Shown here: one piece after another, positions 39,889 through 48,310 of the stretch | Position numbering within the stretch: position 1 is the stretch's first letter | Layout: every line of letters starts with the position of its first letter | Assembly (NCBI GenBank): GCA_036258175.1 | Contig: DATAEE010000300.1 | Location: 1 to 64,000 of the forward strand | Direction of reading: 5' to 3' | Length of the DNA stretch: 64,000 nucleotides | Source of the DNA: DATAEE01 sp036258175 | GTDB lineage: Bacteria > Acidobacteriota > Vicinamibacteria > Vicinamibacterales > 2-12-FULL-66-21 | Translations under genes and position numbers: made by a program | The notes under the pieces: model-generated | What the model was told of the DNA's origin: nothing | The model's database searches: none | The model's input: the letters and a program-made list of their open reading frames with translations, nothing else

Positions 39889-40140
39889 TCAGCTCCGCGC
39901 CTTGGCGAGAAACTGTTCGCGGCAGCGCTCAGAACAGAAGTACTGCGTCGCGCCGGCCGCGGTCAGCGGCAGCGCGCGCCCGGGGACGACGTACGTGCCG
40001 CAGATTGGATCACGCACAAGCTGTACCGGACCTCCCTCACGACCCTTCTTCTCGGCCATGCCGGCAATCACGCCGCCGATCAGGCGCGACAACACCCGGA
40101 TCAGCAGCAGGATGAGGAGAAGGCGAAGGAACCAGCTCAC
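39889..40140 (-). CDS. Small membrane protein with YHS-like Cys motif
   Basis: 83 residues: an N-terminal transmembrane helix (SWFLRLLLILLLIRVLSRLIG) and a YHS-like domain with DPICGTYVVPGRALPL and YFCSERCREQFL, which may bind a metal ion. GTG 40140 overlaps the TPR gene stop (GTGA) and the gene ends 2 bases before the aldolase start, so it belongs to the same unit. Function unknown. Confidence 0.78.
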   Translation of the reverse strand: MSWFLRLLLILLLIRVLSRLIGGVIAGMAEKKGREGGPVQLVRDPICGTYVVPGRALPLTAAGATQYFCSERCREQFLAKARS

Positions 40141-40727
40141 GATACTCCGGGATGGGCCGCCTTCATGCTTTCGAGCGCCTGCTTCGCCGCCCGCGCCTCG
40201 GGGCTGTCCGGCGCGATGGCGATCACTTTCTGCCACGCCTCCGCGGCACCAGTGAGATCCTGCTTGCCGAAGGCGCGGACGATCCCCTGGTTCAAGATCG
40301 TCTTCGCGTGTTTGGGATTGATCGCGAGCGACCGATCGAATTGCGCGAGCGCCCGGTCCGGCTGATTGGTGTAGTAATAGCTGACGCCGAGGTCGGTACT
40401 CACGTCGACATTGCGCGGATCGAGCTTCAGGGCATCCTCGTACCATCGAATCGCCTGGTCGTACCGCTCGACGTCGAAGTACATGTTGCCGAGCTCGGCG
40501 CGTACGGACGGGTCGTTCGGAGACTGTTGCGCCCGCACCTCAAGCGCGCGCGCACGGGTGTCGTCAAACGCGGGAGCGGCGGCAGCTTGCTGCTGGCCTG
40601 ACGCCGGCGCCTCTGCGCGCGCCGCCACCGGGGCCGGCCGCGTCGCCTGCTGACTCCCGAGGATCCAGCCGACGATGAGGCCGAAGAACGCGCCCGCTAT
40701 CGCGAAGACCACGGACTCTTTGGACAT
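40137..40727 (-). CDS. Membrane-anchored TPR protein
   Basis: 196 residues. N-terminal transmembrane helix (VVFAIAGAFFGLIVGWILGS), an Ala/Gln/Pro-rich spacer, then about four TPR units: SPNDPSVRAELGNMYFDVERYDQAIRWYEDALKLDP (split across two helices), RNVDVSTDLGVSYYYTNQPDRALAQFDRSLAI, KHAKTILNQGIVRAF and SPEARAAKQALESM. Such proteins scaffold complexes. It opens the unit that leads into the YHS protein and aldolase genes. Confidence 0.83.
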   Translation of the reverse strand: MSKESVVFAIAGAFFGLIVGWILGSQQATRPAPVAARAEAPASGQQQAAAAPAFDDTRARALEVRAQQSPNDPSVRAELGNMYFDVERYDQAIRWYEDALKLDPRNVDVSTDLGVSYYYTNQPDRALAQFDRSLAINPKHAKTILNQGIVRAFGKQDLTGAAEAWQKVIAIAPDSPEARAAKQALESMKAAHPGVS

Positions 40728-40739
40728 TGCTGAAATTTT

Positions 40740-40805
40740 GGATTTGGGATTGGGGATTGTCGACTGATCGATGATTGGGGATCGTCAAGCCCCAATCCCC
40801 AATCG
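40740..40805. repeat. GGGATTG heptamer array, forward then inverted
   Basis: GGATTTGGGATTGGGGATTG, spacer, then CCCCAATCCCCAATC. It forms a stem with a ~25-base loop in the gap between the hydrolase and TPR genes. Confidence 0.85.
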
Positions 40806-40817
40806 GAAATGCAAGGA

Positions 40818-41546
40818 TCATAACAGCGTGCGCCGGAACCAGTCCACCAGTGTACGGATGAGCGACTCGTTCTCCGCCAGCATCGTCGTTCCGTGACCGG
40901 CGCGATCGAGCAGGATCATCTCACGGCCGGGAGCATCCTTCGACAGCTCGCGCATCGAGCGCCACGCGTACGGATCTTCGCGGCTGGCGACGAACAGCGC
41001 CCGCCGCTGTCCGTACTTCTTCATCGCCGCCTCGATTCGCACACCGCGATAGTCGATCGCCGGTGAGAGGAGCGCGATGGACCGGATCGTGGGGTCGTCA
41101 CCCGCCGCGATCGCCGCGAGTGTGGCGCCGAAGGAAGCGCCTGCGATCCCGATCCGCCCCGGCAGCACGTCCGCTCGCGTGTCGAGGAATCGCTTCGCCG
41201 TCTTGACGTCCGCGACCATCGCCGCGAGCGTCGAGCGCTCGTCAGAGCCGCCGCTCGACGCGGACGACTCGCCATGCCCGCGCAGGTCGATCGCCAGCGT
41301 GGTGAACCCTTCGCCAGCGAGCCGCGCCCCGGCCGGCTCCCAGTCCTTCCGCGATCGGCCGAGCATGTGCACGAGAATGATCGCCGGCGCGGGCCGTCTC
41401 GACGGCTCCATCATCGTCGCGACAATCGTCTGACCGTCAGGCGTCTGGTACGTGACGCGGCTCGTGCGGTCTTGCGGCGCGAGCGCGGAAGCAAATCCGG
41501 CGCAAAGCGCAACTACGACGAAGACTAAAGAGATTTGCGCACGCAC
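40818..41546 (-). CDS. Exported alpha/beta hydrolase
   Basis: 242 residues with a signal peptide (AQISLVFVVVALCAGFASALA). Hydrolase landmarks: PAIILVHMLGRSRKDW oxyanion region, AIDLRGHGES, nucleophile GIAGASFGATLAAIAAG (Ser ~145), an acid in ASREDPYAWRSM and the His in LDRAGHGTTMLAE. Resembles dienelactone-hydrolase/BAAT-type esterases; substrate unknown. GTG start 6 bases after the pdxJ stop, so co-transcribed with pdxJ. Confidence 0.85.
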   Translation of the reverse strand: MRAQISLVFVVVALCAGFASALAPQDRTSRVTYQTPDGQTIVATMMEPSRRPAPAIILVHMLGRSRKDWEPAGARLAGEGFTTLAIDLRGHGESSASSGGSDERSTLAAMVADVKTAKRFLDTRADVLPGRIGIAGASFGATLAAIAAGDDPTIRSIALLSPAIDYRGVRIEAAMKKYGQRRALFVASREDPYAWRSMRELSKDAPGREMILLDRAGHGTTMLAENESLIRTLVDWFRRTLL

Positions 41547-41552
41547 GAGCGG

Positions 41553-42293
41553 TCAGGACTCTGCCAAGACCGCGAGGTATTCGCGGACAACCGTGCTCAG
41601 ACCGACGAACACCGCGCGGCCGATGATGGCGTGGCCGATCGAGACTTCCGCCAGATGTGGCAGCCGGCGGAAGAGCGTGAGATTCTCGAGGTCGAGATCA
41701 TGGCCGGCGTTGATGCCGAGCCCTCGATCGTTGGCCAGCTGCGCGGCGGCCTCGTAACGCCAGAAACTCTCAAGCGCTTCCTGCTTGCCGCGCTCCCACG
41801 CCCGCGCGTACGGCTCTGTGTACAACTCGACGCGGTCCGCGCCGACATCAGCCGCCCACCGTATCGCATCCGGCTCAGGGTCGACGAAAAGGCTGACGCG
41901 CACGCCACGGCCACGCAGGTCCTTCACGACGCCGGCGAGACGTTCGCGCGGCGTGTCGGCGCCCCAACCCGCCTGGCTGGTGATCTCGCCCGGCCGCACG
42001 GGCACAAGCGTGCACTGATCGGGCTGCACCTCATGGACCAGAGCGATGAGGTCCGGCCGTGGATCGCCTTCGATGTTGAACTCGATCTTGCCCTTGAGCG
42101 GGGCGAGCAGCGCGGCAATGGCGCGCACGTCGCCGGGACGAATGTGCCGCTCGTCTTGCCGGGGATGCACGGTGACGCCGGGCGCGCCCGCTTCGACGAC
42201 CGTACGAGCCGCGGCCAATGGATCCGGCACGTCCCCGCCGCGCGAGTTTCGCAGCGTCGCAACCTTGTTGACGTTGACGGAAAGCTTGACCAA
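41553..42293 (-). CDS. pdxJ: Pyridoxine 5'-phosphate synthase
   Basis: Makes pyridoxine 5'-phosphate from deoxyxylulose phosphate and aminoacetone phosphate; TIM barrel of 246 residues. VKLSVNVNKVATLRNSRGG (~2-20), GVTVHPRQDERHIRPGDV (~38-55), EFNIEGDP, GLGINAGHDLDLENL (~190-204) and VSIGHAIIGRAVFVGL are conserved PdxJ segments. TTG start at 42293; TAATCT inside a repeat ends 6 bases before it. Confidence 0.95.
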   Translation of the reverse strand: MVKLSVNVNKVATLRNSRGGDVPDPLAAARTVVEAGAPGVTVHPRQDERHIRPGDVRAIAALLAPLKGKIEFNIEGDPRPDLIALVHEVQPDQCTLVPVRPGEITSQAGWGADTPRERLAGVVKDLRGRGVRVSLFVDPEPDAIRWAADVGADRVELYTEPYARAWERGKQEALESFWRYEAAAQLANDRGLGINAGHDLDLENLTLFRRLPHLAEVSIGHAIIGRAVFVGLSTVVREYLAVLAES

Positions 42294-42296
42294 GGC

Positions 42297-42326
42297 CGCA
42301 GATTAACGCAGATGGACGCAGATCAC
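42297..42326. repeat. CGCAGATTA-type repeat carrying the pdxJ -10 box
   Basis: CCGCAGATTA, ACGCAGATGG and ACGCAGATCA units. On the minus strand this gives TAATCT (42300-42305), GCGGCC, then the TTG start, matching the layout at 12857-12865. Confidence 0.75.
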
Positions 42327-42337
42327 AGTGCTTGCCG

Positions 42338-43681
42338 TCAGCCGAGGTGGGCCTTGACCGTTCCGGCGAGCTCGGAGGCCCACGACTGGATCTCGCTCTG
42401 GTCGCGCCCTTCGATCATGATCCGCAGCAGCGGTTCCGTGCCGGAGTAGCGAACGAGCAGCCGCCCCTGCCCGGCCAGTCGCCCCTCGACCGTTCGCATC
42501 GCGTCGGCAATCGCCGGCACGCCGCCGAGGTCGCGCTTCTCGCGCACCTGCACATTCACGAGCACCTGCGGATACGTTTTGAGATCAGCGGCAAGATCAG
42601 CCAGCTCGCGTCCTGTCTCGGCCATCACGCGCAGCACGCGCAGCGCCGTCACAATCCCGTCGCCGGTGAAGAGGTGGTCCGAGAAGATGACGTGGCCGGA
42701 CTGCTCGCCGCCGAGGCGCAAACCGCGGTTGGCCATTTCCTCCTTGACGTACTTGTCGCCAACCGAGCAGCGAATGAGCTCGACCCCCTGCTCGCGCAGC
42801 GCGATCTCGAGGCCGATGTTGCTCATCACGGTCGCGACCACCGCGTCGCCCGCAAGGGTTCCGGTGCGCTTCATCTGCTTCGCGCACATCAGCAGCACCG
42901 CGTCGCCGTCCACGACGCGGCCGTCCGCCGACACGAAGATCGCGCGGTCGCCGTCCCCGTCGAACGCGACGCCCAGACGATGATGGCCGATGCGCACCAG
43001 GCTGACGAGCCCGTCAGGATGCGTCGATCCGCACTCGCGGTTAATGTTCCGCCCATCCGGCTGGTTACCGATGATCGTCGTCCGGAACCCGAGCCCTTCG
43101 AACAGCCGGGGTGCGACGGTCGTGGTCGCGCCGTTGGCCAGATCGAGCGCAATCGTCACCGAGCCGAGCCGGCCGGGATCGGGCAACGCGTCGCGCGCGT
43201 GCGCGATGTATTCGCCGACGAAGTCCTCGCGCTCGACCGGCGCGTCGTCGCCATCGCGCACCGTCCACGAGCGGTCGGCGACAATGCCTTCAATCTTGGC
43301 CTCGAGCGCCTCGCCGAACTTCTCGCCGGCGCCGGAGAACACTTTGATTCCGTTGTCCTGATACGGATTGTGCGAGGCAGAGATGACCAGGCCGGCGTCG
43401 AAGTGCGCGCGTGTGACATAGGCGATCGCGGGCGTGGGGAGCACCCCGGCCGAGACAAGCGTCGCTCCCTCGGACCTGATCCCGCGCGCGAGGGCACGCT
43501 CGAGGAGCTCGCCCGACTCGCGCGTGTCGCGGCCGACGACGAGCCGCGGCCGATCGCCTCGCCGTTCTCCCGGCGGCAGCGCGCGGACGAGCGCCGCGCC
43601 GAGCCGGGCGACGGTGTCCGCGTCCAGCGGGTACTTGCCGGCCGTGCCACGGACGCCGTCCGTACCGAACAAACGAGCCAT
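42338..43681 (-). CDS. glmM: Phosphoglucosamine mutase
   Basis: Interconverts glucosamine 6- and 1-phosphate for UDP-GlcNAc and cell-wall synthesis; 447 residues. RLFGTDGVRGTAGKYPL at the start, the phosphoserine loop GLVISASHNPYQDNGIKVF (Ser ~101), the metal loop AFDGDGDRAIFV and the sugar-phosphate loop VRYSGTEPLLRIMIEG are all present. It follows cdaR by 3 bases in the conserved cdaA-cdaR-glmM order. Confidence 0.97.
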   Translation of the reverse strand: MARLFGTDGVRGTAGKYPLDADTVARLGAALVRALPPGERRGDRPRLVVGRDTRESGELLERALARGIRSEGATLVSAGVLPTPAIAYVTRAHFDAGLVISASHNPYQDNGIKVFSGAGEKFGEALEAKIEGIVADRSWTVRDGDDAPVEREDFVGEYIAHARDALPDPGRLGSVTIALDLANGATTTVAPRLFEGLGFRTTIIGNQPDGRNINRECGSTHPDGLVSLVRIGHHRLGVAFDGDGDRAIFVSADGRVVDGDAVLLMCAKQMKRTGTLAGDAVVATVMSNIGLEIALREQGVELIRCSVGDKYVKEEMANRGLRLGGEQSGHVIFSDHLFTGDGIVTALRVLRVMAETGRELADLAADLKTYPQVLVNVQVREKRDLGGVPAIADAMRTVEGRLAGQGRLLVRYSGTEPLLRIMIEGRDQSEIQSWASELAGTVKAHLG

Positions 43682-43684
43682 CGG

Positions 43685-44596
43685 CTAGCGGATCACCACG
43701 ACTGCGACAGCCGGCTCGATTCGGACCACTCCGAATGCCTGATTGGGTTCAGCGCGCACCCGAAGATTGTACCGGCCGGGTCCGAGCCCGGCAAGGTCGA
43801 CGAAGGCGTCGATCCCCTCACCGCCGATCGCGTCGAGCGCCTCTTTGCCGCCGCGGACGGTGACCCGCGCGGTTTCGGAGCCCACTGATGCGCGGAGGCC
43901 GGACGTGAGGTTCCGCAAACGCACCGGCACTCCAGTGACCACGCGTTCGACGGGAGCGGGCACGATGTCAATGGTCACAGTGGCGTTCAGCGCCTCGCGC
44001 AACCGCACGGCCGAATCGCTGACGCCGACCGTCACGGTGTCAACGACCGGGCTCGTCGCGCCCGACACGATCAGCGGCTCCGTGGTCGCTTCGGCCACTT
44101 CATTCAGCCGGCTCTCGGGCCCTTCGAGCTGGACGGTGGACGGCGCGGCGGTAATCCGTCCCACGACGAAACCAGGAGCGGGGTCGCCCTCCACGGCGGG
44201 CACGACCGGAACCGTGCGGCGGCTGGTCTTCTCCAGCTCGAGCGACAGCGTCGAGGGAACCACCTGCGCAACCTCGACGCCGTACGGAGTCTCCACTTCG
44301 TCTGTGCGCAAATGAAACAGCCGCGAGCCGGCGCGCGCACTCTGAAGGTTCAGGACGACGATTACCTCGCCCGGATCGAGGCGGCCCAGCGTGCCTGACG
44401 GCCCGCGCATCCGAACGTCCACGGTTGCCGGCGGGTCTCCGACGATCTCGAGCCCGGCCGGAATGTTCCGGAACTCCAGCGGGACGCGAAGGCTCCGCTC
44501 GACGATGTGCTCTCCGGCGACGGTCAGCCAGAGGAGCGCGGCGAGCGCGACCGCCAGCACCTTCAGCGGAAGATTTCTGAGCGGGTTGTAGGCCAT
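43685..44596 (-). CDS. cdaR: YbbR-domain protein, regulator of diadenylate cyclase
   Basis: 303 residues. One N-terminal membrane helix (LPLKVLAVALAALLWLTVAG) and three to four YbbR repeats facing the periplasm (VPLEFRNIPAGLEIVGDPPATVDVRM split; VPVVPAVEGDPAPGFVVGRI; VPVRLRNLTSGLRASVG). CdaR controls CdaA activity in other bacteria. Its ATG shares one base with the cdaA stop (TGATG). Confidence 0.92.
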   Translation of the reverse strand: MAYNPLRNLPLKVLAVALAALLWLTVAGEHIVERSLRVPLEFRNIPAGLEIVGDPPATVDVRMRGPSGTLGRLDPGEVIVVLNLQSARAGSRLFHLRTDEVETPYGVEVAQVVPSTLSLELEKTSRRTVPVVPAVEGDPAPGFVVGRITAAPSTVQLEGPESRLNEVAEATTEPLIVSGATSPVVDTVTVGVSDSAVRLREALNATVTIDIVPAPVERVVTGVPVRLRNLTSGLRASVGSETARVTVRGGKEALDAIGGEGIDAFVDLAGLGPGRYNLRVRAEPNQAFGVVRIEPAVAVVVIR

Positions 44597-45411
44597 CAGA
44601 TCTCGTAGGCCGCGCGCGGCGCCCGTGCGGGCGCCCGACGCTGCAGCACGAGTGCGGCGAGCCTCGCGCGGAGTTGGTCGGGGGTCATCTCACGTTCGAG
44701 CTGACCATCGAGCGCGATCGAAATCTTCCCCGTTTCTTCCGAGACGACGACGGCGATCGCGTCGCTTTCCTCGGTGAGCCCGATGGCGGCGCGGTGGCGC
44801 GTGCCGAGCTCGCGGCCGAAGACCGGGTTCACCGTCAGCGGAAGGAAGCACGCGGCAGCGGCGACGCGCCCTTCCTGGATCATGACCGCGCCGTCATGAA
44901 GCGGCGATCCGGGCTGGAAGACAGTCACCAGGAGATCGTGCGTCACCTCGCCGTCAATCGGGATGCCGCTCTCGATGTAGTTACGCAGCCCGATTTCGCG
45001 CTCGAGCGCGATGATCGCGCCCGTCTTGTGGGAGGCGAGCATTGCCGCGGCGCTGACGATTTCCTCGATCGCTTCGTCCCCCGTGTCACCGCGGGCGAAC
45101 CAGCGGAAGAACGGGGCGCGTCCGAGGTGCGCAAGGGCCCGCCGGATATCAGACTGGAAGACGACAATCGCGGCGAAACCGAGATAGACGAGCAGGTTGC
45201 GAATGAGCCAGTTGACGGTCTGGAGCGGCGCGAGCCGCGACACGAAGAACACCAGGAGGATCAGGAGCGAGCCTGCGGCCATCTGCACGGCACGTGTTCC
45301 CCTGATCAGCTTCAGGGACTCGTAAATCAGCAGCGCGACGATCGCGATGTCGAGGATGTCCCACCAGGTCATCGGCGGGCGCCGGATTGTGGTCGTCAGC
45401 CACTCGAACAC
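44596..45411 (-). CDS. cdaA: Diadenylate cyclase CdaA
   Basis: Membrane enzyme making cyclic di-AMP, 271 residues. Three transmembrane helices lie in residues ~17-100 (ILDIAIVALLIYESLKLI, MAAGSLLILLVFFVSRL, LLVYLGFAAIVVFQSD). The DisA_N domain follows with the catalytic DGA in PLHDGAVMIQEGRV and RHR in LGTRHRAAIGLTEESDA. It opens the cdaA-cdaR-glmM operon, which links c-di-AMP to cell-wall precursors. GTG start, with TAAGCT ending 7 bases before it; MTWWDILDIA (Met14) is an alternative start. Confidence 0.96.
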   Translation of the reverse strand: MFEWLTTTIRRPPMTWWDILDIAIVALLIYESLKLIRGTRAVQMAAGSLLILLVFFVSRLAPLQTVNWLIRNLLVYLGFAAIVVFQSDIRRALAHLGRAPFFRWFARGDTGDEAIEEIVSAAAMLASHKTGAIIALEREIGLRNYIESGIPIDGEVTHDLLVTVFQPGSPLHDGAVMIQEGRVAAAACFLPLTVNPVFGRELGTRHRAAIGLTEESDAIAVVVSEETGKISIALDGQLEREMTPDQLRARLAALVLQRRAPARAPRAAYEI

Positions 45412-45418
45412 GGGGGTT

Positions 45419-45428
45419 AGCTTACATT
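45419..45428. promoter_or_regulatory. Back-to-back -10 boxes for cdaA and folP
   Basis: On the minus strand TAAGCT (45419-45424) ends 7 bases before GTG 45411. On the plus strand TACATT (45423-45428) ends 7 bases before GTG 45436. The two boxes overlap within a 24-base gap, so both mRNAs appear leaderless and the promoters should compete. Confidence 0.5.
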
Positions 45429-45435
45429 ACCGAAG

Positions 45436-46326
45436 GTGCACTGGTGCTCTGTGACTCCAAGAAAACGCTACGACATCGCGCTTCCTGACGGCAACCGGCT
45501 CGAGCTCGGTGGACGCACGCTCGTGATGGCGACCCTCAACATCACGCCTGACTCATTCGCGGATGGCGGCGCGAGGATGGAACCCGCGCGGGCCCTCGAT
45601 GATGCCGTGCGCATGATCGATGAGGGAGCCGACATCATCGATATCGGCGGCGAATCGACGCGTCCCGGAGCGGAGCCGGTGCCGGCTGACGAGGAATTGC
45701 GGCGCGTCCTGCCCGTTCTCGAGGGCCTTGCCGGCCGCGTGAGGGTGCCGATCTCCATCGACACCTACAAGGCGCGCGTGGCCGAGGCGGCGCTCGATCG
45801 CGGCGCCTCGATCGTCAACGATATCAGCGGACTGCTGTACGAGCCGGACATGGGCGGAGTCGCGGCTCGCCGCGGCGCCGCGCTCGTGCTCATGCACCAT
45901 CGCGGCCGTTCGTCGGATATGTACCGCGAAGCCACCTACGGTGACGTCGTGGGTGAGGTGGCCACCGAATTGTCACAACGAATCAGTGCCGCGGTCGCGG
46001 CCGGCGTGCCGCGCGACCGCATCATCCTTGATCCGGGCCTCGGATTCGCCAAGCGCCCGGAACACAGCTTCGCCACGCTGGCTGGGCTCGATCGCCTTGC
46101 GGTACTCGACCGACCGATCCTCGTCGGCGCCTCGCGGAAGTCGTTTCTCAGAGCCGCAATCGGCGACAGACCGGCGTCAGACCGGTTCTGGGCCAGCGCC
46201 GCGGCCGTGACCGCCGCCGTTCTCGGCGGAGCGCACCTAGTCCGCGTGCACGATGTGAAGGAAATGGTGGATGTGGTGAGGACGGCGGACAGGATCTTAG
46301 GTGCTCAGGGTGCTCAAGGTGCTTAG
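45436..46326 (+). CDS. folP: Dihydropteroate synthase
   Basis: Joins p-aminobenzoate to the pterin diphosphate in folate synthesis; TIM barrel of 296 residues. VMATLNITPDSFADGG (~30-45), IDIGGESTRPGAEPV (~70-84), VPISIDTYKARVAEAAL, GASIVNDISGL, LDPGLGFAKRPEHS and ILVGASRKSFLRAAIG are the standard motifs. GTG 45436 is used because of the -10 spacing; GTG 45451 is also in frame. The C-terminus (GAQGAQGA) is read from the GTGCTCAGG array. Confidence 0.95.
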   Translation: MHWCSVTPRKRYDIALPDGNRLELGGRTLVMATLNITPDSFADGGARMEPARALDDAVRMIDEGADIIDIGGESTRPGAEPVPADEELRRVLPVLEGLAGRVRVPISIDTYKARVAEAALDRGASIVNDISGLLYEPDMGGVAARRGAALVLMHHRGRSSDMYREATYGDVVGEVATELSQRISAAVAAGVPRDRIILDPGLGFAKRPEHSFATLAGLDRLAVLDRPILVGASRKSFLRAAIGDRPASDRFWASAAAVTAAVLGGAHLVRVHDVKEMVDVVRTADRILGAQGAQGA

Positions 46327-46389
46327 GGTGTTCAGGGTGCTCGGTGCTGCACCGTGAGCACTATGGGCACCCTGAGCACCATGAGCACC
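46300..46389. repeat. GTGCTCAGG nonamer array, forward then inverted
   Basis: Forward units to ~46350 and inverted units (GAGCACTATGGGCACCCTGA type) to 46389. It supplies the folP C-terminal codons and stop and ends next to the ftsH stop, so it may also separate the two convergent transcripts. Confidence 0.85.
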
Positions 46390-46390
46390 G

Positions 46391-48310
46391 TTATTCCTGG
46401 GGAACCGGCTTCGTAATCGTTGGAACGATTGACGGCCGCTCGCGCGACGGACGGCGTGAGGCGTCGTCGGCCGGCGCCGCCGGGGTTGACGGGGCGGAAC
46501 GCGCCGGTTCGTCGAGCGGCTCGCCCATGACGATGCGGCGGACCTGCTCGGCATCGAGCACTTCGCGGATGAGGAGCTCTTCGGCGACGCGCTCGAGCTT
46601 CTCCCGCTGTTCCAGGAGCACCACGCGGGCGCGGGAGTAGTTCTCCGTGACGATCCGCTTCACTTCGTGGTCGATCCGGACCGCCGTGTCCTCGCTGTAG
46701 TCCTGATGCTGAGCGATCTCGCGGCCGAGGAAGATCTGCTCCTCCTTCTTGCCGAAGGTGAGTGGCCCCATCTGGTCGCTCATGCCCCACTCGCAGACCA
46801 TCTTGCGTGCGAGCTCAGTGGACCGCTCGAGGTCGTTGCCGGCGCCGGTCGTGATGCCGCCCATAGAGACTTCCTCGGCGATGCGGCCGCCGAGCAGGAT
46901 CGCGATCATGTCGTGCAGGTACTCACTCGAGTAGTTGTGCTTGTCGTCCTCGGGCAGCTGCATCGTCACGCCGAGCGCCATGCCGCGCGGGATGATCGTC
47001 ACCTTGTGGATGGGATCGGCGTGCGGCAGGAGCACCGCGAGCAGGGCGTGCCCCGCCTCGTGGATCGCCGTGACCTTCTTTTCCGCCTCGCTGATGATCA
47101 TGGAGCGCCGCTCGGCGCCCATGAGCACCTTGTCCTTCGCGAACTCGAAGTCCAGCATGCGGACGGTGCGCTGGTTGTAGCGCGCCGCGTTCAGCGCCGC
47201 CTCGTTGACGAGATTCGCGAGATCGGCGCCGGAAAAGCCGGACGTCCCGCGCGCGAGCACGTGGATGTCCACGTCGTCCGACAGCGGAATCTTCTTGGTG
47301 TGTACCGCGAGGATGCCCTCACGGCCCTTGACGTCGGGCCGGTTGACGACGATACGCCGGTCGAAGCGGCCCGGCCGCAGGAGCGCCGGGTCGAGCACGT
47401 CGGGCCGGTTCGTCGCCGCGACAAGGATGACGCCCTCGTTCGACTCGAAGCCGTCCATCTCGACGAGCAACTGGTTCAGCGTCTGTTCGCGCTCGTCGTG
47501 TCCGCCGCCGAGCCCTGCGCCGCGATGCCGGCCAACCGCGTCAATCTCGTCGATGAAGACGATGCACGGCGCGTTCTTCTTGCCCTGCTCGAAGAGGTCG
47601 CGGACCCGCGACGCGCCGACGCCGACGAACATCTCGACAAAGTCCGAACCGCTGATCGAGAAGAACGGCACGTTCGCCTCGCCCGCGACCGCACGCGCGA
47701 GGAGGGTCTTGCCTGTTCCCGGAGGGCCCATCAGGAGAACGCCCTTCGGAATGCGCCCACCGAGCTTCTGGAATTTCTGCGGTTCCTTGAGGAACTCGAT
47801 GATCTCCTGGAGCTCTTCCTTGGCTTCGTCGACGCCCGCCACGTCCTTGAACGTGACCTTCTTCTGCGAACTCGACGACAGCTTCGCGCGGCTCTTGCCG
47901 AACGAGAGGGCCTTGTTCCCCCCGCTCTGCATCTGCCGCATGATGAAAATCCAGAACCCGATCATCAGGAGGATCGGGGCCCAGGAATACAGCAGGTTGG
48001 CCCAGGGGCTCGTGGTCTGCGGCTTGGCCGTAATCCGGACGCCCTTGTCGTGAAGCCGGTTCCCCAGCCCCTCGAACTGCATCGGGGCGTAGGTCCGGAA
48101 CTTGTTATCGACGCCGATCTTGAGCGTCCCGACGATCTCGGGACCGGTGATGGTGACTTCCTCGACCTCGTCGGCCGAGACCTTGGCGAGAAAGTCGCTG
48201 AACGGAATGATCTGTTCGGATCCCTGCAGTCCGGTTGAAAAATTCCAGATCAGGACCGCGACCACGACCAGGACCATCCAGAAGAGCAAACTTTTCAGGG
48301 TCGAACTCAC
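46391..48310 (-). CDS. ftsH: ATP-dependent zinc metalloprotease FtsH
   Basis: Membrane AAA+ protease for quality control, 639 residues. Two transmembrane helices (~8-26 and ~108-126) flank the periplasmic domain. AAA module: Walker A LLMGPPGTGKTLLARAVAG (~200), Walker B CIVFIDEIDAVGRHRG, pore FVEMFVG, and the second region of homology ATNRPDVLDPALLRPGRFD. Zinc site HEAGHALLAVL (~422) and downstream LERSTELARKMV with the third ligand. The start is GTG 48310 after a perfect AGGAGG (48317-48322) inside the tilS end. The C-terminal ~40 residues are a Pro/Ser/Ala tail. Confidence 0.97.
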   Translation of the reverse strand: MSSTLKSLLFWMVLVVVAVLIWNFSTGLQGSEQIIPFSDFLAKVSADEVEEVTITGPEIVGTLKIGVDNKFRTYAPMQFEGLGNRLHDKGVRITAKPQTTSPWANLLYSWAPILLMIGFWIFIMRQMQSGGNKALSFGKSRAKLSSSSQKKVTFKDVAGVDEAKEELQEIIEFLKEPQKFQKLGGRIPKGVLLMGPPGTGKTLLARAVAGEANVPFFSISGSDFVEMFVGVGASRVRDLFEQGKKNAPCIVFIDEIDAVGRHRGAGLGGGHDEREQTLNQLLVEMDGFESNEGVILVAATNRPDVLDPALLRPGRFDRRIVVNRPDVKGREGILAVHTKKIPLSDDVDIHVLARGTSGFSGADLANLVNEAALNAARYNQRTVRMLDFEFAKDKVLMGAERRSMIISEAEKKVTAIHEAGHALLAVLLPHADPIHKVTIIPRGMALGVTMQLPEDDKHNYSSEYLHDMIAILLGGRIAEEVSMGGITTGAGNDLERSTELARKMVCEWGMSDQMGPLTFGKKEEQIFLGREIAQHQDYSEDTAVRIDHEVKRIVTENYSRARVVLLEQREKLERVAEELLIREVLDAEQVRRIVMGEPLDEPARSAPSTPAAPADDASRRPSRERPSIVPTITKPVPQE

